Assembly (NCBI RefSeq): GCF_000012845.1
Contig: NC_009615.1
Span: 3,058,501-3,122,500, forward strand
DNA: 64,000 bases
From: Parabacteroides distasonis ATCC 8503
GTDB taxonomy: Bacteria; Bacteroidota; Bacteroidia; Bacteroidales; Tannerellaceae
Direction: 5' to 3'
The notes under the pieces are model-generated. The model was not told the origin of the DNA and did not search any database. It was given only the letters and a program-made list of their open reading frames with translations. The translations under genes were made by a program, and so were the position numbers. How positions within the stretch are numbered: the stretch's first letter is position 1; every line of letters starts with the position of its first letter. Positions 16,943 through 25,771 of the stretch are shown in pieces.

Positions 16943-18097
16943 TCACAAAGGCTTAAAGGACGACTCCGTCGGCACGACCGCTATACACTCAGTCTCTATC
17001 AACCATCCGGGACGGCAAACGGGGGCCAAGACTATCAAATGTGGCAAATCCGGGTAATGCGCCTCAAAATACTTCTTAACCACCGCATAATCAGCCATAT
17101 CTCTCAAATAGGAGATCGCCTGCGTAATATCACGAGTAGTAGCGTCCGCCTCTTTCAGCAACACGCTGATATTTTCCATCATCCGCTCGGTTTGTTTTAC
17201 GATATCGCCCGGATAGACAATCTCTCCCCGGTTATCGATACTCGCCGTACCCGAGATAAAGACCTGTTTACGATCCCCATACGTAACAGCCGTACCCCGC
17301 TCGAAAGTTACTCCATATTCATAAGTAGGATTCAAGTGCGTGGGAGCGTAAAGGAACTGAATCTGTCCCGGCTCCAATCCATCCACCGCATAACTGTCCA
17401 TCTGTACCAACACCGAGGGATCGGCATGACGTCCCTCAATACCCGTGCTAGCAATATAATGCGTCTTCTCCGTAAGATTCTGCGTGATAAAAACTTCTTT
17501 CCGGGCTTTCACCACACCGGCGTAATTCACGTCTACGTTTTGCACAAAGAACCAAGTACGGACACAATGAGAGGCCAACGTACAACGCTGCCCCATCAAT
17601 TGCATCACATAGTCATTCAATAAAAGCCGGGTCTGGTATTCCGAATTGGCCGCCTTATTGAAGGCACCTCCCCCCCAGAGGTGCCTATAACCGTTATGCG
17701 ACGCTTCCAGTAAACCGGAATCGTACGTTTGTACCGACATCCCCGTTTGCAAATAGGTCCACATAGCGATCTTTGTTCCATTCAAAGGCGGCTGCTGAAC
17801 GATAGAGAGCGGGCAAAAGGCGCTCTCGCACTCCCACTCCATCACGCTATCCGTCTGATTAGCTGCGTCACTTAAAAAATAACGGCGGAAAACGGCGGTA
17901 GCGTCATTCGATAGCTCTTCCTTCACGACAGTCACATAAACCCGCAAAAGGTTTTGCAATTGCTCCACGAAAGACAAACAAGGGTCCGTGATAGATACCA
18001 TCACCTGATATTCCGTTGTTCCACCTTTACCCGTGAATGAAGAGATTTGCATTTCTACCGCTTTATCCGTATCTATCCTCCTCGTATAATTCATCAT
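16943..18097 (-). CDS. two-domain Rid/YjgF-like protein (chorismatase-like)
   Basis: This protein of about 384 residues looks like two YjgF/Rid-fold halves. The C-terminal half has the clearer Rid pattern (KQVFISGTASIDNRGEIVYPGDIVKQTERMMENISVLLKEA in parts, then LPHLIVLAPVCRPGWLIETECIAVV). The overall layout recalls the FkbO/Hyg5/XanB2 chorismatase family, but active-site identity cannot be settled by eye. The start is set at the ATG at 18097; an upstream TTG at 18112 would overlap the preceding lipoprotein gene. It sits inside the redox operon, with no aromatic biosynthesis genes nearby. Confidence 0.6.
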   Translation of the reverse strand: MMNYTRRIDTDKAVEMQISSFTGKGGTTEYQVMVSITDPCLSFVEQLQNLLRVYVTVVKEELSNDATAVFRRYFLSDAANQTDSVMEWECESAFCPLSIVQQPPLNGTKIAMWTYLQTGMSVQTYDSGLLEASHNGYRHLWGGGAFNKAANSEYQTRLLLNDYVMQLMGQRCTLASHCVRTWFFVQNVDVNYAGVVKARKEVFITQNLTEKTHYIASTGIEGRHADPSVLVQMDSYAVDGLEPGQIQFLYAPTHLNPTYEYGVTFERGTAVTYGDRKQVFISGTASIDNRGEIVYPGDIVKQTERMMENISVLLKEADATTRDITQAISYLRDMADYAVVKKYFEAHYPDLPHLIVLAPVCRPGWLIETECIAVVPTESSFKPL

Positions 18098-18108
18098 TTT
18101 CTTTCTTA

Positions 18109-18816
18109 TCAATTATCCAATGCCCCTCCTAAGATCCAACCTTGGATCAAAGCAAGGACCTCCTGTTTCCCGGAACTATTGAACATATCCTTATGTACCG
18201 GATTATTCTCCAATATATCCAGCAAGAAACTATTGTTTATATTACCCGGGGTCACGTAGTTCTTACCCTCTTCCGAAAGGGGCGCCTTTACGTTCACTAA
18301 AGATTTATAAGCCACATCGTCCCTAAGATCCAGCTGACCGGCCAATCCCGATCCTCCTCCATGACATGACAAGCAATTCAAGTCGAACACCTGCGCTTGT
18401 ATACGTTTGAAGCTCGCTAAATCCAATTCGCCGACAGACAAATCAAGCGGTTCGTCCGAATCATCCACCGGAGACGTATAATAGGAGTAAACCAACCGCA
18501 ATCCCCTACTAATCACAGCGACCTCTATACTCCTCGTATCCGGAGTGACATTATTCAATCGGAGTTTTAGTCTTTTGCCGTCTTCCGCCGGCTTACTGAT
18601 ACGCTGGGTTTGCAAAGGTTTCGACTTATCCTCGCCAAAAGCACATAACGAGAGCATATTCTCCTTCGGCCAAGCTTTCAGGCCAGTGAAAGAAAGTGAC
18701 ACGGTAGCGGTTCGCCCGGAATCAACCGTCTCATCCGGATAAATCTTACCCTCATCACAACCCAGCCCGAATAACAGGAATAAGGCATACATTATATATT
18801 GACTATATCGTTTCAT
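18109..18816 (-). CDS. lipoprotein with c-type heme motif
   Basis: A protein of about 235 residues starts at the ATG at 18816 and has a lipoprotein signal (ALFLLFGLGC), so it should be membrane-anchored outside the cytoplasm. Near residue 140 a single heme-c attachment motif CLSCH is followed by GGGSGLAGQLDLR, and near 190 VTPGNINNSFLLDIL, resembling the heme region of PSD1-associated cytochromes. The first half is beta-rich and unrecognised. It lies 3 bp after the porin gene and is probably a partner of the di-heme protein two genes upstream. Confidence 0.75.
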   Translation of the reverse strand: MKRYSQYIMYALFLLFGLGCDEGKIYPDETVDSGRTATVSLSFTGLKAWPKENMLSLCAFGEDKSKPLQTQRISKPAEDGKRLKLRLNNVTPDTRSIEVAVISRGLRLVYSYYTSPVDDSDEPLDLSVGELDLASFKRIQAQVFDLNCLSCHGGGSGLAGQLDLRDDVAYKSLVNVKAPLSEEGKNYVTPGNINNSFLLDILENNPVHKDMFNSSGKQEVLALIQGWILGGALDN

Positions 18817-18825
18817 ACCCAAAGA

Positions 18826-20061
18826 TTAGAACGTGAACTGCAACATAGCCGTAGCGGAGTGACGAGCCAATCCAATAGCGTCCTCATCCCGGTCATTCTG
18901 CGTAGCATGACCGCTACGACCTAGATATTGATACATAACCTGTAGCTTCAAATTATTATTAAAGAAATAATAATTCAAACCAGCGGCGGGCATATTCAAC
19001 AAACCACCCTCATCCGTAGCGTTACGATCATAGAAATCATATCGCAAAGCACCCTGCAATTTCGGAGTGATGAAATAGCCCAATTGAGCGTAAGCTCCCC
19101 AGAAATTCTTATCCGGCTTTTGCATGATCTTGGTAAAATGCATATTCATATAGTAACCTTCGGCAGCCACATACCAGCGGTTCTTGATCCATGCGAACTC
19201 AACGCCCACACGGGTGTCGCTACTGGTCAAGAACTCGGCCTCCGCATTATAAGAGGCAGATACGGCGATAGACATCTTATCGTCGTTCAGATTCTCCGGT
19301 GAGCCTTGAGACGTTGGCATCTCCCCCTTCGGCATAAAGGCCAGACGACCCGCATATAACAGCGAAGGCAACCATTTATGATCATCGCAGTTTGTCTTAG
19401 TCGCCAAATTCACGTCGATACCCGTACCATTAAAAATACCGACTTGATAATTCCATTTATCATGGATCAAACCATGTACCTGTACACCCAAGTCGAATCC
19501 CGTGGACATATTCGGTATGACATAATTCACGTCGTAAGGAAGCAATACGGATTGGGAAGCGGAATAAGGCAGTACCGGAAACAACGTCTCCCCCAAAGTA
19601 CTTAAATAGCCATGCATAAACGGTGTCTTGAACTTACCGACACGGATACGAAACGACTCCTTGATCGCTACGTCGAACCAAGCCTGTTGCAATAAAGCAC
19701 CTCCACTCTTAGCGGCATTCAGCGATAAATTGAAAGTAACCCGTCCAAAAGCCTTACCCGTAAAACCGAGAATAGCGTTAGGGATCGCGAAACCGGAGTT
19801 CGCTACGCTCTTGGCATAATGGCTTTCCAGCCCTTGGTCGTCATATCGGTTGTAGCAAGCGCTTGCCTGTACCAACGCATAGGGCTTAAACAAAAAATCA
19901 CCGGCCTTGGTAGAAAAAGAAAAGCCCTTCTTTCCCGCTAGTGAAACCACATCGTTCTCTACATATTTATCATCCATCTCTTTCTTTGTATCTTGAGCTT
20001 TCACGGAGAAAACACCTGCTGATAGAAGCACCACAAGCAACGTCCTATATATTTTTTTCAT
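18826..20061 (-). CDS. outer-membrane porin (OprO/OprP-like)
   Basis: This 411-residue barrel has a signal peptide (cut near FSVKAQ) and porin_O_P features: FRIRVGKFKTPFMHGYLSTLGETLFPVLP, GFDLGVQVHGLIHDKWNYQVGIFNGTG (read in segments), and a C-terminal TAMLQFTF ending in Phe. It lies between the di-heme oxidoreductase and the heme lipoprotein genes with gaps of 22 and 9 bp. In this setting it may admit an iron or redox-active ligand rather than phosphate. The substrate is not known. Confidence 0.82.
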   Translation of the reverse strand: MKKIYRTLLVVLLSAGVFSVKAQDTKKEMDDKYVENDVVSLAGKKGFSFSTKAGDFLFKPYALVQASACYNRYDDQGLESHYAKSVANSGFAIPNAILGFTGKAFGRVTFNLSLNAAKSGGALLQQAWFDVAIKESFRIRVGKFKTPFMHGYLSTLGETLFPVLPYSASQSVLLPYDVNYVIPNMSTGFDLGVQVHGLIHDKWNYQVGIFNGTGIDVNLATKTNCDDHKWLPSLLYAGRLAFMPKGEMPTSQGSPENLNDDKMSIAVSASYNAEAEFLTSSDTRVGVEFAWIKNRWYVAAEGYYMNMHFTKIMQKPDKNFWGAYAQLGYFITPKLQGALRYDFYDRNATDEGGLLNMPAAGLNYYFFNNNLKLQVMYQYLGRSGHATQNDRDEDAIGLARHSATAMLQFTF

Positions 20062-20083
20062 TTCGATTCTATGCGTTATTTAT

Positions 20084-21490
20084 TTATAAACTTTGTAGGA
20101 ATTTAATCAGAGCGGCCCGCTCGTCTTTTGTCATGCGAGAGAATAGGGTACGCGACGCAGCTCCTTCCCCACCATGCCACATAATAGCCTCCGTCAGGTT
20201 CCGGGCACGGCCATCATGTAAATAATAGGTATGGCCGTTTACGACCTCTTGTAATCCCAATCCCCATAACGGGGTAGTCCTCCATTCATTACCGTTGGCC
20301 AAGCCACTGGGATAATCATCCCCTAGCTCAACACCCATATCATGCAATAAAAAGTCCGAATAAGGATGGATCACCTGATTACCTAATTGAGGCAATTCCG
20401 TATTATTCAAAAGGACAGATCCGCGAGGGCGTGTCTTCAAGGAAGTCACATGGCATAAATGACATTTCGCTTGATAGAAAAGTTGCTCTCCTTGAAGAAC
20501 CGTAGGATCATCCACATTCCGACGGGCGGGTACCCCCAAGGTCTGGAGGTATAAATCCACATCTTCCATATCTTCCGTAGAGACCTGCGCCCCGGTCATG
20601 GCAAAACCCATCATATTACCCTGTCCTTCTCCTACCTCATGCGGGAAACGATCGTTCGTTACACCGAGGTCGGAAGAGAATCCCAATTCCACCGTTAAGT
20701 CGGCATGATTCGCCTTATTACCAGAGATACCGATCTGTTTCTTTCCCTTTTCCGTCACATAGTTTATACGTCCACTAATACCATATTCCGGATAATTGCT
20801 TTTAGCGGCGATCTGCTTTAGCATATCCAAGTCGAGCGCCATCATCTGCCCCATTCCGACATGCCGTAAGGGTTGACGTACGGAAATCCGTAAATCCGAC
20901 ATCGGGATACTATCGGCATACCATTCTTTTATCTCATAATGAGGAGTGACCAACTCATATTCCTCCCCATCGGGAAACGTATATTTTTGGGAAGTAGTAG
21001 TAATCTTAACCCTTCCCTCCGGTTTCGTTCCGTATATCGCTTGATCATGTAGTACCCGGCCGTAATCTTGAAAATAGCCGCCACTTTTACGTGATATATA
21101 AATAAGCATGGATGAGAAGCCGGGGCCGGAACCTCCATCAGCTATAGCCGGACGGGTCCGCCCGGTACTTTTATGACAGGAACCGCAAGAATATCCGGCA
21201 TAAAGCGGCCCTAGTCCTCCACCATCCACATTCTCAACACCGCGAGCATCGTCGTACAATCCATCACCACGATTAAATCGCGTCTCTAATTCGCCCGTAA
21301 CCCAGTTTGCCTGCGTATCGTACGCATCCGGGGCATTGGAGAAAATGGTTGAGATACCCGCGGACAACTCCTTCTCGGAAGCTACCTGCCCATTGGGTTT
21401 CTTAACCTGCCAATTTTCCAAGTCCTCGGATTCGCAACTACACAGCAGACTACCGGATAAAGCGAATAATAGAAGTAATCTTCGTTTCAT
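20084..21490 (-). CDS. di-heme oxidoreductase family (DUF1111) lipoprotein
   Basis: This 468-residue lipoprotein (lipobox SLLCSC) carries two c-type heme motifs, CGSCHK near residue 102 and CHLCH near 344, and family signatures GGSGPGFSSMLI, NEWRTTPLWGLG, LHDGRARNLTEAIMWHGGEG and a C-terminal KDERAALIKFLQSL. Relatives are annotated as thiol oxidoreductases or di-heme peroxidase-like proteins and often sit beside imelysin genes, as here (17-bp gap). It probably works at the periplasmic face in iron uptake or electron transfer. Heme loading would need a cytochrome c maturation system elsewhere. Confidence 0.88.
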   Translation of the reverse strand: MKRRLLLLFALSGSLLCSCESEDLENWQVKKPNGQVASEKELSAGISTIFSNAPDAYDTQANWVTGELETRFNRGDGLYDDARGVENVDGGGLGPLYAGYSCGSCHKSTGRTRPAIADGGSGPGFSSMLIYISRKSGGYFQDYGRVLHDQAIYGTKPEGRVKITTTSQKYTFPDGEEYELVTPHYEIKEWYADSIPMSDLRISVRQPLRHVGMGQMMALDLDMLKQIAAKSNYPEYGISGRINYVTEKGKKQIGISGNKANHADLTVELGFSSDLGVTNDRFPHEVGEGQGNMMGFAMTGAQVSTEDMEDVDLYLQTLGVPARRNVDDPTVLQGEQLFYQAKCHLCHVTSLKTRPRGSVLLNNTELPQLGNQVIHPYSDFLLHDMGVELGDDYPSGLANGNEWRTTPLWGLGLQEVVNGHTYYLHDGRARNLTEAIMWHGGEGAASRTLFSRMTKDERAALIKFLQSL

Positions 21491-21507
21491 CGTATCGGCT
21501 TGTCCGA

Positions 21508-22719
21508 TTAGTTCGTGAACTTAGACTTAACAACGCCCAAACCTGTCGTTAAATCAGCGCAAGCTTCTGTAGCCGTATTGATATGCTCCGTATCCCCTAG
21601 ATTGTTACGGAAAGGATAGCCGATCGCATTGATAGCGTCGATTGTCTTATCAATTTGAACTACCATCAAACTATCCAACGTAGGATTAATCATTTTAGTC
21701 AACGCATGCAAGCTACTCTCGGAAGCGGATTCCTCATCCAAATCACGACCGCCGAAATAAGCGTTCTTGATACTTACGATATTGTTCTTATAGTCGTCCA
21801 AGGAATTCCAGCTATACCAAGACTCTACAGCCAAGACACCGGGGTTATTCGGGTCAGTAGCGTCTTTATTACTTCCATTCCATGCGGTCACCGGGTCAGT
21901 TATCTTAGCGGAACCTACTTCATTGGAGATTCCGGCCATACCATTATTTCCATTCAGCATAAGCTCAATCGCCTGATAAACATTACCAATGGAATAGGCA
22001 GAACCGTCATGTTTCTTCATAGCCTCCGCATAAGAAGAAGGAACATCCGAAGTTCCTAAGCCTTTCAACCAACCATTGTATAAGTCTTGAGTATCAGATA
22101 ACATACGTTCGGACACTAACTTCAAATACTCCAATTCATTCTTTGCGAACGGGCTTGTTTCCAGATCACGAGGCTCGCCGTCTAAGAATAACATCTTTTC
22201 CGCCGTATGGAATCCACGTAAATTTTGAGGACCATCTTCCGCGTCTTCGTCTACAGCTCCTGAAATCTTGCTGAATTCTCCTGTAGCTATAATCTCCTCT
22301 ATACCGTTCTTATCCAAAGGCCAGCTATCCAAGCTCGGGTCGAGCTGTGCCAAATCCGCCACACCGAACAAGAATGCCTCACTTTGTTCCCAAGGTACAC
22401 GAACCGCACGCCAAGCGTCGCAGGCATCCGCTAAATCATTCTTAGAACCAGACGCGATGAACTTGTCTACCGCATTTTTATAGGCAGTCATCTTTGTCAA
22501 CATATCCTTATAGGTAGGCAAAGCTACCTCATCAACGAAAGTAGCGACAACCGCACTCATCTGATCTTCTGTTGGTTTTGCACCCGAATCCGCAGGAAGA
22601 TTCTTAAAGTCATAAGTTACAACATCGGGGTCCTTGCCCGGATCATCGTTGTCTCCACAAGAAGTGAAGCTCAAAGCCACACCCATCAACATCATGGGTA
22701 ATAAAAGTACTTTTTTCAT
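21508..22719 (-). CDS. imelysin-family lipoprotein
   Basis: This 403-residue lipoprotein (LSFTSCGDND) shows the imelysin/M75 pattern with the GFHTAEKMLF motif (GxHxxE) near residue 170 and the helical repeats ACDAWRAVRVPWEQSEAFLFG and LDSWPLDKNGIEEII. Imelysins (IrpA, EfeO-like) bind iron or hemes at the cell surface and are induced by iron limitation in several bacteria. It lies between the first outer-membrane barrel (30 bp) and the di-heme gene (17 bp). Confidence 0.92.
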   Translation of the reverse strand: MKKVLLLPMMLMGVALSFTSCGDNDDPGKDPDVVTYDFKNLPADSGAKPTEDQMSAVVATFVDEVALPTYKDMLTKMTAYKNAVDKFIASGSKNDLADACDAWRAVRVPWEQSEAFLFGVADLAQLDPSLDSWPLDKNGIEEIIATGEFSKISGAVDEDAEDGPQNLRGFHTAEKMLFLDGEPRDLETSPFAKNELEYLKLVSERMLSDTQDLYNGWLKGLGTSDVPSSYAEAMKKHDGSAYSIGNVYQAIELMLNGNNGMAGISNEVGSAKITDPVTAWNGSNKDATDPNNPGVLAVESWYSWNSLDDYKNNIVSIKNAYFGGRDLDEESASESSLHALTKMINPTLDSLMVVQIDKTIDAINAIGYPFRNNLGDTEHINTATEACADLTTGLGVVKSKFTN

Positions 22720-22749
22720 ATTCTTACATATATATTTGTTAATAGTCTA

Positions 22750-24063
22750 TTATCTTGATAAGAACCAGCCGATATAAGCGATACCGACAGAAACCATATT
22801 CTGGCTATTATAATCACCCTTACCTACAATACGGTGCGCATAATCCGCCTTTACGACCAGATTAGGCAATGCGTAATAGTTAAGGCCAGCCGTAATCACG
22901 CTCTTTTGAAGACGTCTATCCGCCAGTTTATTACTGCCTTTTTCTACGGATTGCATCGGATTATAATATTCGTAGCGAACGAAAGGATAAATTCTAGGGG
23001 CTTTCCGACTAAAGAAGGAACCTACATTATAGCCAACCTCAGCCGCATAACTGACAGCGGTCTCCGCCACGGTTGAATTAGGATATCCGGAAGCTGAAGA
23101 TGAGTTATTGTTTACCTTCGTCAGAGCGTTGCTGTTGCCCAGATGGCCGTAAACGATATTACCTCTGGCGATCAAATTATTGTTCGGACTTTTATATTGA
23201 GCGTCCGCCGTCACGATGGTAAGCGGATATTTCTCACCTTGGTTACGCAGCGGTTTGCTACTATTCTTAGAGGGTTGGTTATAATAAAAAGAAGCGCCCA
23301 CACGTAAGCCTTTAAATTTCTTCACTCCATTATAGTTGACACGAGCCACAAAGGCAGGATGCGTAAATTGAGTTTCCTCGAAAGCGCCTTGCGTACCTTT
23401 GCCAACCCAGTTCTCCATACGGAAACCTTGTGGGTCCAAACCGGAAACGACTTGTAACTCGTAATCGAAATTTCCTAAATCACCAAATAGAGCCACACCC
23501 GTCTCATGCCAAGTAGAAGGTAATATGGTAGTCTCTCCTTCCGGACGATATACACCAAAAAAGTTCAAGGGTTCATGATGTGCGTTGGTCAAGCCTACCG
23601 GTACGATCATATGTCCAAAACGGAAGTTTAAATGCTTGTTCATCAGATAAGAGATATGGAACTGCTCCAAGGCGACCTCGCCACCTTTCTCGATCTCGGT
23701 CTCATATTCTCCATTCTCCTCGTACCACTCCACTTCCCGTGCGGCGCCTGTTCCTCCATACTCAAACTCAATCTCGGAACTCAGTACCCATTTGGGAGAG
23801 AACTTATAATCAAAAGCTAAAATAAAACGAGGGATAGAGACAGTAGCCCGATTCATATGTGATGTACCTTGAGGTGTCACCCAATTCCAGTCATAATCCA
23901 TATAACTGGCAGCCATCTCACCATATCCTCCAAAACGGAATTTAGAAAAACCGTCGGCATACATCTCCGATGCCTTTACGGTAGAGCTCATATTACTCTC
24001 TTGAGCATGTAGAGCGGTAAAGGAAAGTAATCCAATCGCTAATAAATTTGTTAACGTTCTCAT
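22750..24063 (-). CDS. outer-membrane beta-barrel protein, first gene of the redox operon
   Basis: This 437-residue protein has a signal peptide (cut after TALHAQ) and a barrel pattern: FRFGGYGEMAASYMDYD, FDYKFSPKWVLSSEIEFEYGG, FRFGHMIVPVGLTNAHHEP, ending in AYIGWFLSR. The early GGYGEM segment and the LNFRFGHM strand resemble phosphate-porin-like barrels, and a tract of Glu-rich loops (EWYEENGEYETEIEKGGEV) is notable. It is not TonB-dependent: no plug or TonB box is seen. A good promoter lies 20 bp upstream. Confidence 0.82.
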   Translation of the reverse strand: MRTLTNLLAIGLLSFTALHAQESNMSSTVKASEMYADGFSKFRFGGYGEMAASYMDYDWNWVTPQGTSHMNRATVSIPRFILAFDYKFSPKWVLSSEIEFEYGGTGAAREVEWYEENGEYETEIEKGGEVALEQFHISYLMNKHLNFRFGHMIVPVGLTNAHHEPLNFFGVYRPEGETTILPSTWHETGVALFGDLGNFDYELQVVSGLDPQGFRMENWVGKGTQGAFEETQFTHPAFVARVNYNGVKKFKGLRVGASFYYNQPSKNSSKPLRNQGEKYPLTIVTADAQYKSPNNNLIARGNIVYGHLGNSNALTKVNNNSSSASGYPNSTVAETAVSYAAEVGYNVGSFFSRKAPRIYPFVRYEYYNPMQSVEKGSNKLADRRLQKSVITAGLNYYALPNLVVKADYAHRIVGKGDYNSQNMVSVGIAYIGWFLSR

Positions 24064-24082
24064 TGCGTTTTATAATTTTTGG

Positions 24083-24114
24083 CAAAATTACAGGGGCTGA
24101 GAATTTGCTACAAT
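24083..24114 (-). promoter_or_regulatory. promoter of the iron/redox operon
   Basis: On the minus strand ATTG (24114-24111) is followed by a 20-bp spacer and TAATTTTG (24090-24083), which fits the Bacteroidetes consensus. It lies 20 bp before the barrel start, so the leader is very short. The genes down to 15549 share tight spacing and could all be read from here. Confidence 0.7.
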
Positions 24115-24381
24115 CGCCCGAAGTAGGTAAAATGAGACCCTAATTACCTACTCATAGGTATCCCGGAAGAATATTTTCAAGACGTCATACCGAATAGGCC
24201 CCATTATTGACCCGCAAGACAACTTGATAGTTAATTTTGGAAAATACGGTTTTGTATTATTTCAGAGGTAAGCGTTAGTTATTACAAGCGAGAAGATCAT
24301 TAGTTCTAAAAATCGATCTCCATGAAAAGATATATAACAATTAATAGGTATGAGCTCTCCTTTTTTACATATATATAGGTA

Positions 24382-24412
24382 TTGCGCACCCTTATAGGCC
24401 GACGTATCTTTG
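24382..24412 (+). promoter_or_regulatory. orphan rightward promoter
   Basis: TTG (24382-24384), a 20-bp spacer and TATCTTTG (24405-24412) match the consensus closely. No supported gene lies rightward on this strand; transcription would run into the hairpin at 24548-24576. It therefore suggests a small RNA. Confidence 0.65.
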
Positions 24413-24418
24413 CAATGT

Positions 24419-24576
24419 CAAAAAGAATGTAACACTATTAGTATATCGCAAACCAAAGCCTTCTGCTAATTTTATGTAAGCATATAAGATGATTAACACC
24501 GTAGTGTCGGGAAGTTTTTATTGGTTATTTCCGGCATCACATAAAAAGGGCCTCCCTGTGAAGAGAGGCTCTTTTT
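24419..24576 (+). ncRNA. candidate small RNA
   Basis: The interval between the orphan promoter at 24382-24412 and the terminator at 24548-24576 would give a transcript of about 158 nt. It contains one more possible stem (GTCGGGAAG with TTTCCGGC, around 24515-24535). No convincing reading frame lies inside it: the frame opening at 24489 runs through the terminator. No known RNA family was recognised. Confidence 0.45.
24548..24576. terminator. terminator after the candidate RNA and the HTH/alpha-CTD gene
   Basis: GGGCCTC pairs with GAGGCTC (one G:T) around a 10-nt loop and is followed by five T residues on the plus strand. An A-run on the other side makes it usable leftward too. It lies 5 bp beyond the stop of the leftward regulator gene. 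Confidence 0.75.
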
Positions 24577-24580
24577 GTGT

Positions 24581-25492
24581 TCAGCTATCCGGTTCATTGA
24601 TGATGTATTGATAGAGATCCGAGTCTCCGGCCTTATTCATGATCTTATGCTTTTCCAGCTGAAATTTTAACTGGTCTAAACCGAGAGGGCCGAATCCCGG
24701 GATCTTCAACAAAGAATCGAGCCCTTTCTTCCTAGCGTAGCGCAATAGGTCCTCCATAGTTTCCAGCTCCAATTTTTGGAGGCATTTACGGATGTAGGGA
24801 GACAGGGTTAGGCTTGTGACCGGTAGGGAGATCCGTCTGGCCGCATCCGTGGGGATGTCGAACGACGATTTCGGAGCATCGAGACTCAAGCCACTTTTGA
24901 GGACTGCTTTATAGAGCGTTCTCAGCTCATATTCCATGTTTCGCTTCTCAAGCCGCAGGCGCTCTATCTCTAGGTCTTGACAGCTGATCGTTTTCTTATA
25001 TTCGGCTAAGAATCCGGTGTTTTCCTGCAAGCGGAGTACTATGTTCTTATATCGGTAGCACATCCTATCGTAAGATATATCGCAGCGTTTGGCTACGTCC
25101 AGTATTTTTGCCCCAGAGGTTATTTCCGTGAATATATACCGATCTTGCTTATCATCTATAAATGTGGATAGTTCGGCGATGATTTGTTTAAGTAGGGGAG
25201 AGATGTTCTTTAAGGATTGTAGGCAGAAAAGGTAATCGTCGTACTGGGCGATAATCTCGTCGGCTTCCTCCTCCTTGTCTTGAATGACCAGTTGCAAGTA
25301 TAGTTTTTGAATCCCTAGATGTTCGATATGGGCAATGAAATCACGTAGGTTCTCAGGATCTACCATACGTGTACCGGTTCTCGTATGGAAAGAGGTTATC
25401 TTTCGGGATTTTACCCAATCTTCAATCTCCTCGTACGGGAAACCGGTAATACGGGCGGCTTCTTCTATGGATATGAGTTCTGGCATAAGCAT
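24581..25492 (-). CDS. regulator with HTH and RNA polymerase alpha-CTD-like domain
   Basis: This 303-residue protein has four visible parts. Residues 5-55 are an excisionase/MerR-like HTH (SIEEAARITGFPYEEIEDWVKSRKI). Residues about 115-155 resemble a sigma region 4 or other HTH (AKILDVAKRCDISYDRMCYRYK). Residues 165-200 are a charged helix or coiled coil. Residues 226-283 resemble the alpha-CTD helix-hairpin-helix fold (LSPYIRKCLQKLELETMEDLL, then LLKIPGFGPLGLDQLKFQLE). No named family is recognised for the whole. It follows the 89-residue gene by 9 bp. A role at a promoter, by mimicking or contacting RNA polymerase, is inferred. Confidence 0.75.
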   Translation of the reverse strand: MLMPELISIEEAARITGFPYEEIEDWVKSRKITSFHTRTGTRMVDPENLRDFIAHIEHLGIQKLYLQLVIQDKEEEADEIIAQYDDYLFCLQSLKNISPLLKQIIAELSTFIDDKQDRYIFTEITSGAKILDVAKRCDISYDRMCYRYKNIVLRLQENTGFLAEYKKTISCQDLEIERLRLEKRNMEYELRTLYKAVLKSGLSLDAPKSSFDIPTDAARRISLPVTSLTLSPYIRKCLQKLELETMEDLLRYARKKGLDSLLKIPGFGPLGLDQLKFQLEKHKIMNKAGDSDLYQYIINEPDS

Positions 25493-25501
25493 AAGATTGT
25501 A

Positions 25502-25771
25502 TTACGAATAAAGTTGTTTTTGTTTAGTTAAAATGCGGAATTTGGAACCGACCAATAACGGTAAGTAGATCAGGTATTCTTTTCGCATCTCAATTAAGAA
25601 ATAAGAGCCATCATGGGACACTCCCGTAATGTCACTATATCTCCGCACGATACCATGTATCTGGAATTCCCTCTCATTACAATAAAACCCTAACTCTGGA
25701 AAATACTTGCTGAAACAAGCGGAGTAGTAAATAAAGAGATTCTGGATCTCATCAATATTACAAGCGTCCAT
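25502..25771 (-). CDS. hypothetical protein (89 aa)
   Basis: This is a small protein without signal or membrane segments, with a folded-domain composition (aromatic-rich; FYCNEREFQIHGIVRRY, then LIEMRKEYLIYLPLLVG). It is not recognised. It is probably real because it sits 9 bp upstream of the HTH/alpha-CTD-like regulator on the same strand, and no other frame there codes well. It may be a partner or autoregulated companion of that regulator. Confidence 0.55.
   Translation of the reverse strand: MDACNIDEIQNLFIYYSACFSKYFPELGFYCNEREFQIHGIVRRYSDITGVSHDGSYFLIEMRKEYLIYLPLLVGSKFRILTKQKQLYS

Noticed and set aside
24489..24576. Small protein frame in the candidate RNA
   Set aside because: It runs through the terminator into the next gene on the other strand and has no ribosome site.
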